Source: Candidatus Kaiserbacteria bacterium (GTDB taxonomy: Bacteria > Patescibacteriota > Minisyncoccia > Phycocordibacterales > JABAAK01). Taken from it: a stretch of 34,253 nt of DNA. The stretch spans positions 1-34,253 of the forward strand of contig JAPPJI010000017.1 of the NCBI GenBank assembly GCA_028820405.1, in the 5' to 3' direction. The notes beneath the pieces were generated by a model. It was not told where the DNA came from. It saw only the letters and a list, made by a program, of their open reading frames with translations, and searched no databases. Below are positions 1 to 10,768 of this stretch, one piece after another. Made by a program: the position numbers and the translations under genes. Position 1 is the stretch's first letter; the number at the start of each line of letters is the position of its first letter.

Positions 1-135
1 AGAGTACCATAGATTTATTTTTGCAGGTGGGGTCTTCTCGGCGTTTTTGCAGGGGCGGGCGGTGCAATCTTGACACCGTGCATAGCCCATTGTTCCGTCT
101 CGGTGATAGGAGAGGATGGTGATACAATGAAAACC

Positions 136-1710
136 ATGCTGCTGTCCGCAAACGCAATTGAGAAACAGTATGGATCTCATACGGTATTTGAATCTCTCTC
201 ATTCACCATTGATGAGGGGCATAAAATAGCGTTGGTGGGGAAGAATGGGGCAGGAAAGAGCACTCTCATGCGGATCCTCGCCGGCAGTGAGGACCCGGAC
301 AGCGGATCGGTCACTCTGACAAAAGGCAGGGTTTGTGCTTTTGCACCGCAGGAGTTGGTCGCTGACGAAGGGCGGACAGGAATCTCGTATCTCAACGACC
401 TCGGGCTCAAGGAGCACCAGTTTATTCCAATTCTTGACGGGCTCGGTATGTCACAGGCAGTGGTTGAACAGCCGATTGATTCTCTCAGCGGCGGACAGCG
501 ATCAAAAATCCTCCTCGCAACCTTCTTGCTGCAACCGGCTGACATTCTTCTGATGGATGAGCCCACTAACAATCTGGACATTCCTTCACTCGTATGGCTT
601 GAGACATTTCTTGCCGCATCGAAAAAAGCTATGGTAATTATCTCGCACGACCTGACATTTCTCAACAACGTGGCAAACCGCGTTTTTGAATTGAAGGACG
701 GTACCCTTACCTCCGAGCGGGGGACGTACGGCGACTATCTGGAACGGAAGAAGAAGGAGCATGATCGGCAGATGCGTCAGTACCGAGAATATCAGGAGCA
801 GCTGCAGAAACTGAGAAAGGATCGGGATGATTTAAAACAAAAAGGAGAACGGATCGATGCGGTACAAACGACAGACAAGGACAAGTTCGCGTCCGGTGTG
901 AATCGGGATCGTGCCTCAAAGGGACAGCAGCGGGTCCGGTCGCTGGATCGGAACATACGGAAACTGGAGACCGTTGAAAAGCCATATGAAGAGGATGAGT
1001 TTGCCCTGCACATCTCGACCGGTCATGTCGAAGGAGCGGTTGAAGTGACGGTTGATGACGTTGTTGCCGGATACCCTGACGGACTCTCGGTCGGACCGCT
1101 GTCGTTGACCCTGAAACAGGGTGAACGGCTCTGCTTTATGGGAGAAAACGGTTCCGGGAAGAGTACGGTACTCAAGACCATCATCGGGGCATTGCCTCCT
1201 TTGCAAGGCAGTGTGACAAAGACAGATGCGGTGCAAATCGGCGACTTCATGCAGCACCATGAGCGTGCCGACCGAAGCAAAGATGTCCTGTCGTTTTTTA
1301 TACAAGAGACGCGTAGTGACCGGGAGCGGGCGATGCATGCTTTGAAAAAGGTCGGATTCTCTGACCAGACAATCGTGCAGACAATCGACGGCATATCACC
1401 CGGTATGCGGGCCCGTCTCCTCTTTGCGGTGTTTGTCGCAACCGGTGTCACGATGCTGGTGCTTGACGAGCCGACTAACCACCTTGACACTGAGGCGGTC
1501 TTCGCACTGAAAGACATGCTCAAAGACTATCAGGGGATCGTCCTCCTCGTTTCACACAATCGTTGGTTCCTGGAGAACGTTGCCATCAACCAGTACTTTC
1601 ATATCGGTGACGGTACGGTTGATCGTATTAAAGATTTTGAACAGTATCTCCGGCAGGCGGGTGATCGGGCAAAGGGTATGACGGCCCGGCTCAAAAGAAT
1701 GATACAATAG
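136..1710 (+). CDS. ABC-F family ATPase (duplicated ABC domains, ribosome-associated type)
   Basis: Two Walker A motifs (GKNGAGKST, GENGSGKST), signatures LSGGQ and a degenerate second one (ISPGM), LLMDEPTNNLD and LVLDEPTNHLD, no TM segments. ATG 127 overlaps a TACAAT -10-like element, so ATG 136 is preferred. Confidence 0.93.
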   Translation: MLLSANAIEKQYGSHTVFESLSFTIDEGHKIALVGKNGAGKSTLMRILAGSEDPDSGSVTLTKGRVCAFAPQELVADEGRTGISYLNDLGLKEHQFIPILDGLGMSQAVVEQPIDSLSGGQRSKILLATFLLQPADILLMDEPTNNLDIPSLVWLETFLAASKKAMVIISHDLTFLNNVANRVFELKDGTLTSERGTYGDYLERKKKEHDRQMRQYREYQEQLQKLRKDRDDLKQKGERIDAVQTTDKDKFASGVNRDRASKGQQRVRSLDRNIRKLETVEKPYEEDEFALHISTGHVEGAVEVTVDDVVAGYPDGLSVGPLSLTLKQGERLCFMGENGSGKSTVLKTIIGALPPLQGSVTKTDAVQIGDFMQHHERADRSKDVLSFFIQETRSDRERAMHALKKVGFSDQTIVQTIDGISPGMRARLLFAVFVATGVTMLVLDEPTNHLDTEAVFALKDMLKDYQGIVLLVSHNRWFLENVAINQYFHIGDGTVDRIKDFEQYLRQAGDRAKGMTARLKRMIQ

Positions 1711-1714
1711 GGAG

Positions 1715-2509
1715 GTGGACACTGCGTATCTCGTTGCACTGGCTTTTTTGCAGGGAGTAACAGAGTTTTTGCCGATATCATCGTCAGCTCATCTTGTTCT
1801 TGCCAATGCACTGGCACCGCAGAGCGGTAACCCCGCCTCTGTTATCGTTGCACTGCACGGAGCGACTCTCCTTGCCCTGCTGGTGTATTTTTTTGATGAT
1901 ATTCGAAGACTGCTGCACGGTGCACTGAGCGGACAGTCCGGTGACCGAACCTATGTCGTCGCTCTCGGCATCGCAACGCTGCCAATGATCGTTGCGGGTG
2001 CTTTTTTGTATGAAATGTTTATTCAGAGCAATGATCCGACAATGGTTGCCGCGGTGCTTATTGTTTCCGGTCTCTCTCTCTTTGTCGCTGATCGGTATGC
2101 ACAGAGCACTCAACGGCGGACAACGCCGCTCCCGATGCGGGGGCTTGTTATCGGTCTCATGCAGCTGCTCGCCGTTATTCCCGGTGTCTCTCGGTCAGGC
2201 ATCACCATGACCGCCGGTCGCCTGGTCGGCTTCTCACGAAACGAGGCGGTTCGGTTTTCCTTTCTGCTCGGCATACCGGTCATTTTCGGAGCACAGGTGT
2301 GGTCTGTTGTCACCATTCTTCGCGGCAGTGCTGCCGTCCTTCCGGTGTCACCGCTCGCCCTCATTGGTGCGTCTGCGATAACGTTCTTTCTCGCACTGGG
2401 TGTTGTGCGGCTCCTGCTGCAGGTAATTGAGCGGATCGGGTTTGCACCGTTTTGTGTGTACCAGATTGTTCTCGGAACCCTCGTTCTCGTTACCGCTATC
2501 GCTCAATAA
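1715..2509 (+). CDS. uppP: Undecaprenyl-diphosphatase (BacA/UppP)
   Basis: GVTEFLPISSSAHL and PGVSRSGITMTAGR motifs, polytopic membrane protein, GTG start. Confidence 0.95.
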   Translation: MDTAYLVALAFLQGVTEFLPISSSAHLVLANALAPQSGNPASVIVALHGATLLALLVYFFDDIRRLLHGALSGQSGDRTYVVALGIATLPMIVAGAFLYEMFIQSNDPTMVAAVLIVSGLSLFVADRYAQSTQRRTTPLPMRGLVIGLMQLLAVIPGVSRSGITMTAGRLVGFSRNEAVRFSFLLGIPVIFGAQVWSVVTILRGSAAVLPVSPLALIGASAITFFLALGVVRLLLQVIERIGFAPFCVYQIVLGTLVLVTAIAQ

Positions 2510-2621
2510 GTTTTGCCTCAAAGTCCGGTTTTTCCTGCGGGTTGTCCGTGAGGTCGGGGACGACGAGTGAATAGATGAAGGCGGCGATCAGAACGTAGAG
2601 GGCAAGGTACGCAATTCTCAT
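2496..2621 (-). CDS. Small single-TM protein, 41 aa (MRIAYLALYVLIAAFIYSLVVPDLTDNPQEKPDFEAKLIER)
   Basis: Not in the ORF track (too short). Complete ATG-to-TAG ORF on minus strand, hydrophobic N-terminus with charged tail, TATACT 8 nt before ATG; convergent 14-nt overlap with uppP. Confidence 0.6.
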   Translation of the reverse strand: MRIAYLALYVLIAAFIYSLVVPDLTDNPQEKPDFEAKLIER

Positions 2622-2629
2622 GAGTTTGC

Positions 2630-2637
2630 AGTATACT
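2630..2637. promoter_or_regulatory. Palindromic AGTATACT: -10 hexamer TATACT readable on both strands
   Basis: TATACT at 2632-2637 (+) is 12 nt before tRNA-Thr; TATACT at 2635-2630 (-) is 8 nt before the 41-aa ORF. Confidence 0.55.
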
Positions 2638-2649
2638 ATGCAACAATAC

Positions 2650-2722
2650 GCCACCTTAGCTCAGTCGGTAGAGCACTCCCATGGTAAGGGAGAGGTCGTC
2701 GGTTCAAATCCGACAGGTGGCT
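2650..2722 (+). tRNA. tRNA-Thr (GGT)
   Basis: Full cloverleaf: acceptor GCCACCT/AGGTGGC, D-stem GCTC/GAGC, anticodon stem CTCCC/GGGAG with loop ATGGTAA, T-stem GTCGG/CCGAC; CCA not encoded. Confidence 0.97.
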
Positions 2723-2731
2723 CCTGATGAT

Positions 2732-4213
2732 ATGCCCATCTTTACGAAAACTGACTTCATCCATTTTCTCCGATGCAGTCATTCTTTGTGGCTTGAGAAA
2801 CACAAGCCTGACGTGTTTCCGAGAAAAGAGTTCAGCGATTTTCTCAAGAAAATTGCACGGGAAGGATATGAGGTAGAGGCATATGCCCAGCAGCTGTTTC
2901 CCGGCGGTGTCTCATTGCCGTCCAACACGAGCGGTGTTGCGAAAACAAAAGAAGCGGTTGTATCCGGTGCATCTGTGCTGTTCCAGGCTGCGGTGCAAAC
3001 AGAGGACAATCTCTTCGCCCGAACTGATGTTCTGGAGAGGGACGGTGACGGGTGGACACTCTATGAGGTGAAATCATCAACGTCGGTGAAGCGGGACCGG
3101 CAGCACAACCACATCCTCGACGCCTGTTTTCAGAAAGTTGTTTTTGAGCGGTCGGGATACCGTATTGATCGGGTATGCATTATTCATGTGAACGGCTCAT
3201 ACAGACGTGACGAAGTGATTGTTCCGCACGATCTCCTCACCATCACCGATGTGACGGAGGAGGTTCGGGAAAAGGAGGGTGAGGTGGTTCTCAGTATCAG
3301 AGCCGCTCAGGCGGTACTTGAATCTGAGTCAATAAACGAGTCTGTGTGTCCGTGTTTCCGAAAGACGAAGGCTAATCACTGCGATGCGTTCGCATACTTT
3401 AACGGCGAATATTCCGCAGGGTCGGTATGGGAGCTGACGAGAATCAGTGAGAAGAAACTCAACCTCCTCCTTGATCAAAGCGTTATTGCCATAAAAGACG
3501 TTCCTGTTGATACTGATCTCAACGACCGGCAGATGCGTCAGGTTCGTGCCGCGGTTGAAGGACGCCCCGTTATCAATCGGGGGGCGGTGCGGAAGCTGCT
3601 CGACACATACACGTTCCCGCTCCTGTTTTTTGACTACGAAACGGCAATGCATGCGGTACCGAGAATCATCGGTATGCGACCGTGGCAGCAGATACCGTTT
3701 CAGTTCTCACTGCACATCCTTCATGAGGACGGCAGATTGCAGCACAAGGAGTACCTCGGAGACACGCTCAATGCCTCACGTGACGTTATCGTCGCACTGT
3801 GTGAAGCGATGCCGGAGGAAGGATCGATTGTCTCCTGGCACGCCAGCTTTGAAAAACAGCGGAACAAGGAGATGGCGGAGACGTATCCGGCGTATGCAAA
3901 TGCTCTCCTCGGCATGAATGATCGTATGGTTGACCTGGAGGATGTTTTTAAGGAGGCGTATACTGACACGGCGTTTCTCGGGTCAACGTCAATAAAAAAA
4001 GTGCTGCCGGTGCTCTGTCCGGATCTCTCGTACCGGGACCTTTCGGTACAGGACGGAACCCAGGCAATGGAGCAGTGGCTTGCACTGGTGGAAGGGGGCG
4101 TGCCGGAGGCGGATCGGCAGCGTGTTCGTGAAGATCTGCTTGCGTACTGCAAGCTTGATACCTATGCAATGGTGCAGCTGTATACCAAACTTGCCCGCTG
4201 TGCGGCGGGATAG
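2732..4213 (+). CDS. DUF2779-type protein: PD-(D/E)XK/RecB-Cas4-like N-terminus plus DEDD-exonuclease-like C-terminus
   Basis: FLRCSHSLWLEKHKPD, YEVKSST (E-x-K nuclease motif), FFDYETA and YCKLDTYAM (DEDD-like motifs). The track start (2681) lies inside the tRNA, so ATG 2732 is preferred. Confidence 0.8.
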   Translation: MPIFTKTDFIHFLRCSHSLWLEKHKPDVFPRKEFSDFLKKIAREGYEVEAYAQQLFPGGVSLPSNTSGVAKTKEAVVSGASVLFQAAVQTEDNLFARTDVLERDGDGWTLYEVKSSTSVKRDRQHNHILDACFQKVVFERSGYRIDRVCIIHVNGSYRRDEVIVPHDLLTITDVTEEVREKEGEVVLSIRAAQAVLESESINESVCPCFRKTKANHCDAFAYFNGEYSAGSVWELTRISEKKLNLLLDQSVIAIKDVPVDTDLNDRQMRQVRAAVEGRPVINRGAVRKLLDTYTFPLLFFDYETAMHAVPRIIGMRPWQQIPFQFSLHILHEDGRLQHKEYLGDTLNASRDVIVALCEAMPEEGSIVSWHASFEKQRNKEMAETYPAYANALLGMNDRMVDLEDVFKEAYTDTAFLGSTSIKKVLPVLCPDLSYRDLSVQDGTQAMEQWLALVEGGVPEADRQRVREDLLAYCKLDTYAMVQLYTKLARCAAG

Positions 4214-4234
4214 CATGCGGTATCATGTGAATGT

Positions 4235-4858
4235 ATGGTGCTTTTACGGTCTTCGCGAAAGGGATTTACGCTCATTGAGGTGCTGGTTGCAATTGCGGTG
4301 ATAACGACAATATCATTCGCACCGTTTGCCATCATCGCCCAGCGTCTCATTGACAATTCACTCGCAGAGGATCGGGTGCGGGCACATCTCATGGCACAGG
4401 AAGTTATTGAATTTGTTCACTTTGCACGAGATCAATCAATCATCGACGCTGATGAAAAGAACTGGTTTGCCAATCTGCGAAACACTAATGCGAGTGAGAA
4501 TATCTACGCACCGTGTGTTGTTTCTGCCGAAGATTTCATAAAAGGGTCGGTGTCAACATACTGCTCCGTGCAGTGCAGGAGTACCGGTGTGGCGTCGGAC
4601 TGTACCGGGAGCAACGGTTTTGTCTCGGGTATCAACAGCAGTGCCGGGACACAGGGCAATGCAGCAACGACCTGTGACGGCGGTTCGGTCAAAGCCGACG
4701 GTGCTTTTACCGTAACGCTCAACATTGTTATTCCGGAAGCAGATGCCGATGTGCAGTATGCACTGATTGACTCCTGCGTTTCTTGGCAGGGGGCTGATGA
4801 CGTGGTCCGGAGCATTACATCACGGGAGACGATGTTTGAGTGGGTGTTAAAGACGTAG
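4235..4858 (+). CDS. Type IV pilin-like protein (prepilin with class III signal)
   Basis: RKGFTLIEVLVAIAVITTISF prepilin cleavage site with Glu+5 followed by hydrophobic helix; Cys-rich C-terminal half. Confidence 0.8.
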   Translation: MVLLRSSRKGFTLIEVLVAIAVITTISFAPFAIIAQRLIDNSLAEDRVRAHLMAQEVIEFVHFARDQSIIDADEKNWFANLRNTNASENIYAPCVVSAEDFIKGSVSTYCSVQCRSTGVASDCTGSNGFVSGINSSAGTQGNAATTCDGGSVKADGAFTVTLNIVIPEADADVQYALIDSCVSWQGADDVVRSITSRETMFEWVLKT

Positions 4859-4859
4859 T

Positions 4860-7449
<2,590 letters not shown>

Positions 7450-7495
7450 CAGTGTTCTTGCGAAGCGGTATGCAGCAGGGTAGTATGTGGTTGAT

Positions 7496-7765
7496 ATGGC
7501 AGAAGACGATATTAAGCGATCCGTTCGCCTCTCACTGCTTGAAGGCGGCAAGGGGGAGGAGCAGTTTGCTGATGAAATAGCCGACATTCTTACGTTCGTC
7601 GGCGAGGTGCAAGAGATTGCTGTTTCAGAGGATGTCTCTGATGTGAAGCAGAACGTGTTTCGTGATGATACTGTTACCGTTTCTGAAGGGACATACCGGG
7701 AACCGTTTCTCAGTCAGGCACCGTCCCGTTTCAAAAACTGGCTCGTTTCAAAAAAGATACTATGA
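7496..7765 (+). CDS. gatC: Asp/Glu-tRNA amidotransferase subunit C
   Basis: Short GatC-like protein immediately upstream of gatA with ATGA overlap. Confidence 0.8.
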   Translation: MAEDDIKRSVRLSLLEGGKGEEQFADEIADILTFVGEVQEIAVSEDVSDVKQNVFRDDTVTVSEGTYREPFLSQAPSRFKNWLVSKKIL

Positions 7766-9165
7766 AGTATGAAGAGGCAGATGTGCAACAGATGCGCCGT
7801 GCACTGGAAGACGGCGATGTCACTGCAAAAGATCTTCTGAGACAGGCACGGGACGTTATTGAACGTACAAACGGCACACTGAATGCGTGCGTTGCACTGT
7901 ATGAGAGTGCGGATCGTGATGCGGACCGTGCTGATGATTTGCTGAAGAGCGGAAACGGTTCACCGCTGACCGGCATTCCGATCGCAGTGAAAGATAATAT
8001 TTGTATTGAAGGGCAGCCGGTGACTGCGGCATCAAAAATACTTGAAGGGTTTCGGTCGCCGTACAGTGCGACGGTGATTGAAAAACTGCAGCAGCAGGGT
8101 GCGGTACTTGTTTGCCGGGCGAATATGGATGAGTTTGCAATGGGGTCAAGCACTGAGCACTCTGTGTACGGCACAACCTACAACCCGCATGACACCGAAC
8201 GGGTCGCCGGCGGCTCTTCAGGCGGGTCAGCCGCCCTCGTTGCATCCGGTGCAGTACCGCTTGCACTCGGCTCAGATACCGGCGGCTCTATCAGGCAGCC
8301 TGCAAGTTTCTGCGGCGTTGTCGGTCTTAAGCCGACATACGGGTCACTCTCGCGTCACGGTCTCATCGCACTCGGGTCATCGCTTGATGTTATCGGTCCT
8401 ATTGCCCGAACAGCTGCTGATGCGGAGCTTTTGTTTGCTGCAGCGCGAGGAGAGGATACCTGCTATGACAGCACGGTCGACAGTTTTGCACGGGGTTCTT
8501 GCAAGGAAGGAGGTGTCGTTATCGGTGTGCCGGACAACCTTGATGAGATTGGTATTGCAAAAGAGACGATGGCTGCATTTGAAGAAACGCTTGATCGGAT
8601 GAAACAGCGAGGGCATACCGTTGCCAAAGTATCGCTTGCCGGTATCGAGAAGGCAGGGTCTATTTACTACATTATTCAGCCGGCCGAAGCATCGTCCAAC
8701 TTGGCACGGTTTGACGGTATTCGTTACGGTCTCTCTGTTCCGGGTGATGATCTGTGGGAAGGGTATCGAAAGACACGGTCTGAGGGGTTTGGTGATGAAG
8801 TGTCCCGGCGTATTGTCATCGGCACGTACGTACTCTCTGCCGGATACCGTGATGCCTACTATAACCGGGCGGTTGCGGCTCGCAATCAGCTCAGAAACAT
8901 ATTTGCTGATGCACTGACCTCAGTTGATGTTATCGCCATGCCGACAACACCGGACGTGGCGTTTAAAGAAGGAGCCATGCAGAACCCGGTAACCATGTAT
9001 GCAGAGGACCGTCTCACGCTGCAGGCGAACCTGACCGGCATGCCGGCAATTTCTGTTCCCATGCACTGCAGCGGCTTGCCCCGAGGCATTCAGTACCTTG
9101 CAAATTACGGTTGCGAATCAGTGCTGTTTGCATGTGCAAAAGACACTGAGTCGCAGATATCGTAA
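7762..9165 (+). CDS. gatA: Asp/Glu-tRNA amidotransferase subunit A
   Basis: Amidase signature: GIPIAVKDNI, GGSSGGSAALVASGAVPLALGSDTGGSIRQPASFCGVVGLKPTYGSLSRHG. Confidence 0.95.
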   Translation: MKYEEADVQQMRRALEDGDVTAKDLLRQARDVIERTNGTLNACVALYESADRDADRADDLLKSGNGSPLTGIPIAVKDNICIEGQPVTAASKILEGFRSPYSATVIEKLQQQGAVLVCRANMDEFAMGSSTEHSVYGTTYNPHDTERVAGGSSGGSAALVASGAVPLALGSDTGGSIRQPASFCGVVGLKPTYGSLSRHGLIALGSSLDVIGPIARTAADAELLFAAARGEDTCYDSTVDSFARGSCKEGGVVIGVPDNLDEIGIAKETMAAFEETLDRMKQRGHTVAKVSLAGIEKAGSIYYIIQPAEASSNLARFDGIRYGLSVPGDDLWEGYRKTRSEGFGDEVSRRIVIGTYVLSAGYRDAYYNRAVAARNQLRNIFADALTSVDVIAMPTTPDVAFKEGAMQNPVTMYAEDRLTLQANLTGMPAISVPMHCSGLPRGIQYLANYGCESVLFACAKDTESQIS

Positions 9166-9203
9166 CGTATGGTGAGGAATGCTTTGGGTATACTGTATGC
9201 AGT

Positions 9204-10412
9204 ATGCCTGAGGAAGAAGGATCCGGACGGTCGGTCATTGATGAATTAGCCGATGACATTTCCAAAGATATCAAAACACCTGTTGATATCTTCTTTCTTG
9301 CTCTCTTTGTTATCGGTGTGCTCAGTCTTGCGGCAACGACGCTTGTCGGTCCGTGCGGCAACGTAACCGATTACGAGCTCAATCAGGACGGTCGAATTGC
9401 TGACTACACCAAGGGGGCGACGGTGATCGTGAACAAGGCAATTCGCATGGGGGACACCATTGTGCTCCCCGGTGCCTGCGGTATCATCGAGTCGGTTAAC
9501 GAAGAGCGGCTCAGTGCACGCATTCACATTCTTGCCAAGGCACCGCCGGGCTACATCGATGACCTGAAGCAATTGGCGTCGGAAGATCAGGAAGGTGTTG
9601 CTGCAGAAGAGGATGAGACGGTTGTGGTTGGTCCGGTCGAAAACATCACCGTCGAAGAGTTATTGGAAGAAGATGAAGCTGATGAAGACGTTGCAGTCAT
9701 CGGCGGCACCCGCGGAGCAGCAGAGGCATCACGATCATACCGACCGCTGCAGGCATTCTCCGGTGCACTGGAGTTTCCGGTCCGGACTGCACTCTTCTTA
9801 CATGCAGGGTCACCAAAAGATGATGTTGACATACGATTCCTGTACCCCGTCGCAACACAGCCATACACGAACGCACTCAGAACCTTCTATCTCGACAGCA
9901 TCTATGTCCTGCTCCCCATTCTTGCCCTCTTCCTCATATTCCTCGTTTTTATCGGTAACCGATTTGAGAAGAAGCGAGAGAAATGGTACGAGTGGCACAC
10001 GCTTCGGTCAACGTACATCTCCCGACTCATGCAGGACCGTGAAAAAACAGCATCCCTCCGTGCGAGGTGGGACGAAGCAAAAACAGCACCGCTGTCTGAA
10101 GACCCGAAAAAGTGGGACGAGGCTCTTGACCTTCTCGAAGACACACTCGATAGCGTGCTGACACAACTTCGTTTTGAAGGAGAAGATCTTTCAAAAAAGC
10201 TGCAAGACCTGTCGAACAAAGATCTGCATACCATTGAGCGGTTGTGGAATGCTCACAGCCTCATTATCCGGGTGAAGGGGAAGACCGATGAGGGGGATCA
10301 GGGTGCTCCGCCGCTGACCTTGAAACTGCTCAAAAAGGTGGTTGACATATACCGCGAATCCTTTATCTGGCTTGGTCTGCTCCCGCACAGTGAGAAGAAT
10401 GAGTGGGAATAG
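9204..10412 (+). CDS. Uncharacterised two-TM membrane protein with acidic extracytoplasmic and cytosolic helical domains
   Basis: TM near aa 28-48 (VDIFFLALFVIGVLSLAATTLV) and near aa 230-252 (SIYVLLPILALFLIFLVFIGN); C-terminal WDEALDLLEDTLDSVLTQLRFEGEDLSKKLQDL helical region. Confidence 0.75.
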   Translation: MPEEEGSGRSVIDELADDISKDIKTPVDIFFLALFVIGVLSLAATTLVGPCGNVTDYELNQDGRIADYTKGATVIVNKAIRMGDTIVLPGACGIIESVNEERLSARIHILAKAPPGYIDDLKQLASEDQEGVAAEEDETVVVGPVENITVEELLEEDEADEDVAVIGGTRGAAEASRSYRPLQAFSGALEFPVRTALFLHAGSPKDDVDIRFLYPVATQPYTNALRTFYLDSIYVLLPILALFLIFLVFIGNRFEKKREKWYEWHTLRSTYISRLMQDREKTASLRARWDEAKTAPLSEDPKKWDEALDLLEDTLDSVLTQLRFEGEDLSKKLQDLSNKDLHTIERLWNAHSLIIRVKGKTDEGDQGAPPLTLKLLKKVVDIYRESFIWLGLLPHSEKNEWE

Positions 10413-10524
10413 GGGTGCTCTGTTGCAAAGCACTCCGTGAAGGCTATATACTACCTATACGTCATACGGGGTATGTAATGTGTATTCATCAACTTGTTTG
10501 TAGCTGCCCTGCATGATGAAGCGA

Positions 10525-10601
10525 AGCGGGGTAGAGCAGTCAGGTAGCTCGCCAGGCTCATAACCTGGAGGTCATTGGTTCAAATCCAATCCCCGCTACC
10601 A
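10525..10601 (+). tRNA. Initiator tRNA-Met (CAT)
   Basis: Cloverleaf: acceptor AGCGGGG/CCCCGCT, D-stem GAGC/GCTC (A11:U24), anticodon stem CCAGG/CCTGG with loop CTCATAA, T-stem ATTGG/CCAAT, encoded ACCA. Confidence 0.95.
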
Positions 10602-10617
10602 AACAAAGGTCCGCTGT

Positions 10618-10754
10618 CCGACCTCCGCCAAAACGGCAAACGGTCGGGTATATGACCGCTAATACCCGTGGGTGGCGGGTATTACGTCACTAATACCCGC
10701 CAAAACGGCAAACGGTCGGGTATATGACCGCTAATACCCGCCGAGGTCGGGTAT
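10618..10754. repeat. Seven alternating CGGGTAT/ATACCCG motifs within a 44-bp direct repeat (10625-10668 and 10697-10740)
   Basis: Exact 44-bp repeat CCGCCAAAACGGCAAACGGTCGGGTATATGACCGCTAATACCCG; perfect 9-bp dyad TAATACCCG-N7-CGGGTATTA (10660-10684); outer arms CCGACCTC (10618) and GAGGTCGG (10743). Confidence 0.9.
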
Positions 10755-10768
10755 ACTGATGACTACGT

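Noticed and set aside
7496-9165. gatCA without gatB as a defective amidotransferase
   Set aside because: gatB may be elsewhere in the genome; the window cannot decide.
10625-10740. Two 44-bp direct repeats separated by 28 nt, resembling a mini-CRISPR
   Set aside because: Only two copies, the intervening sequence shares the same CGGGTAT motifs, and no cas genes are nearby; better explained as an operator/promoter repeat.
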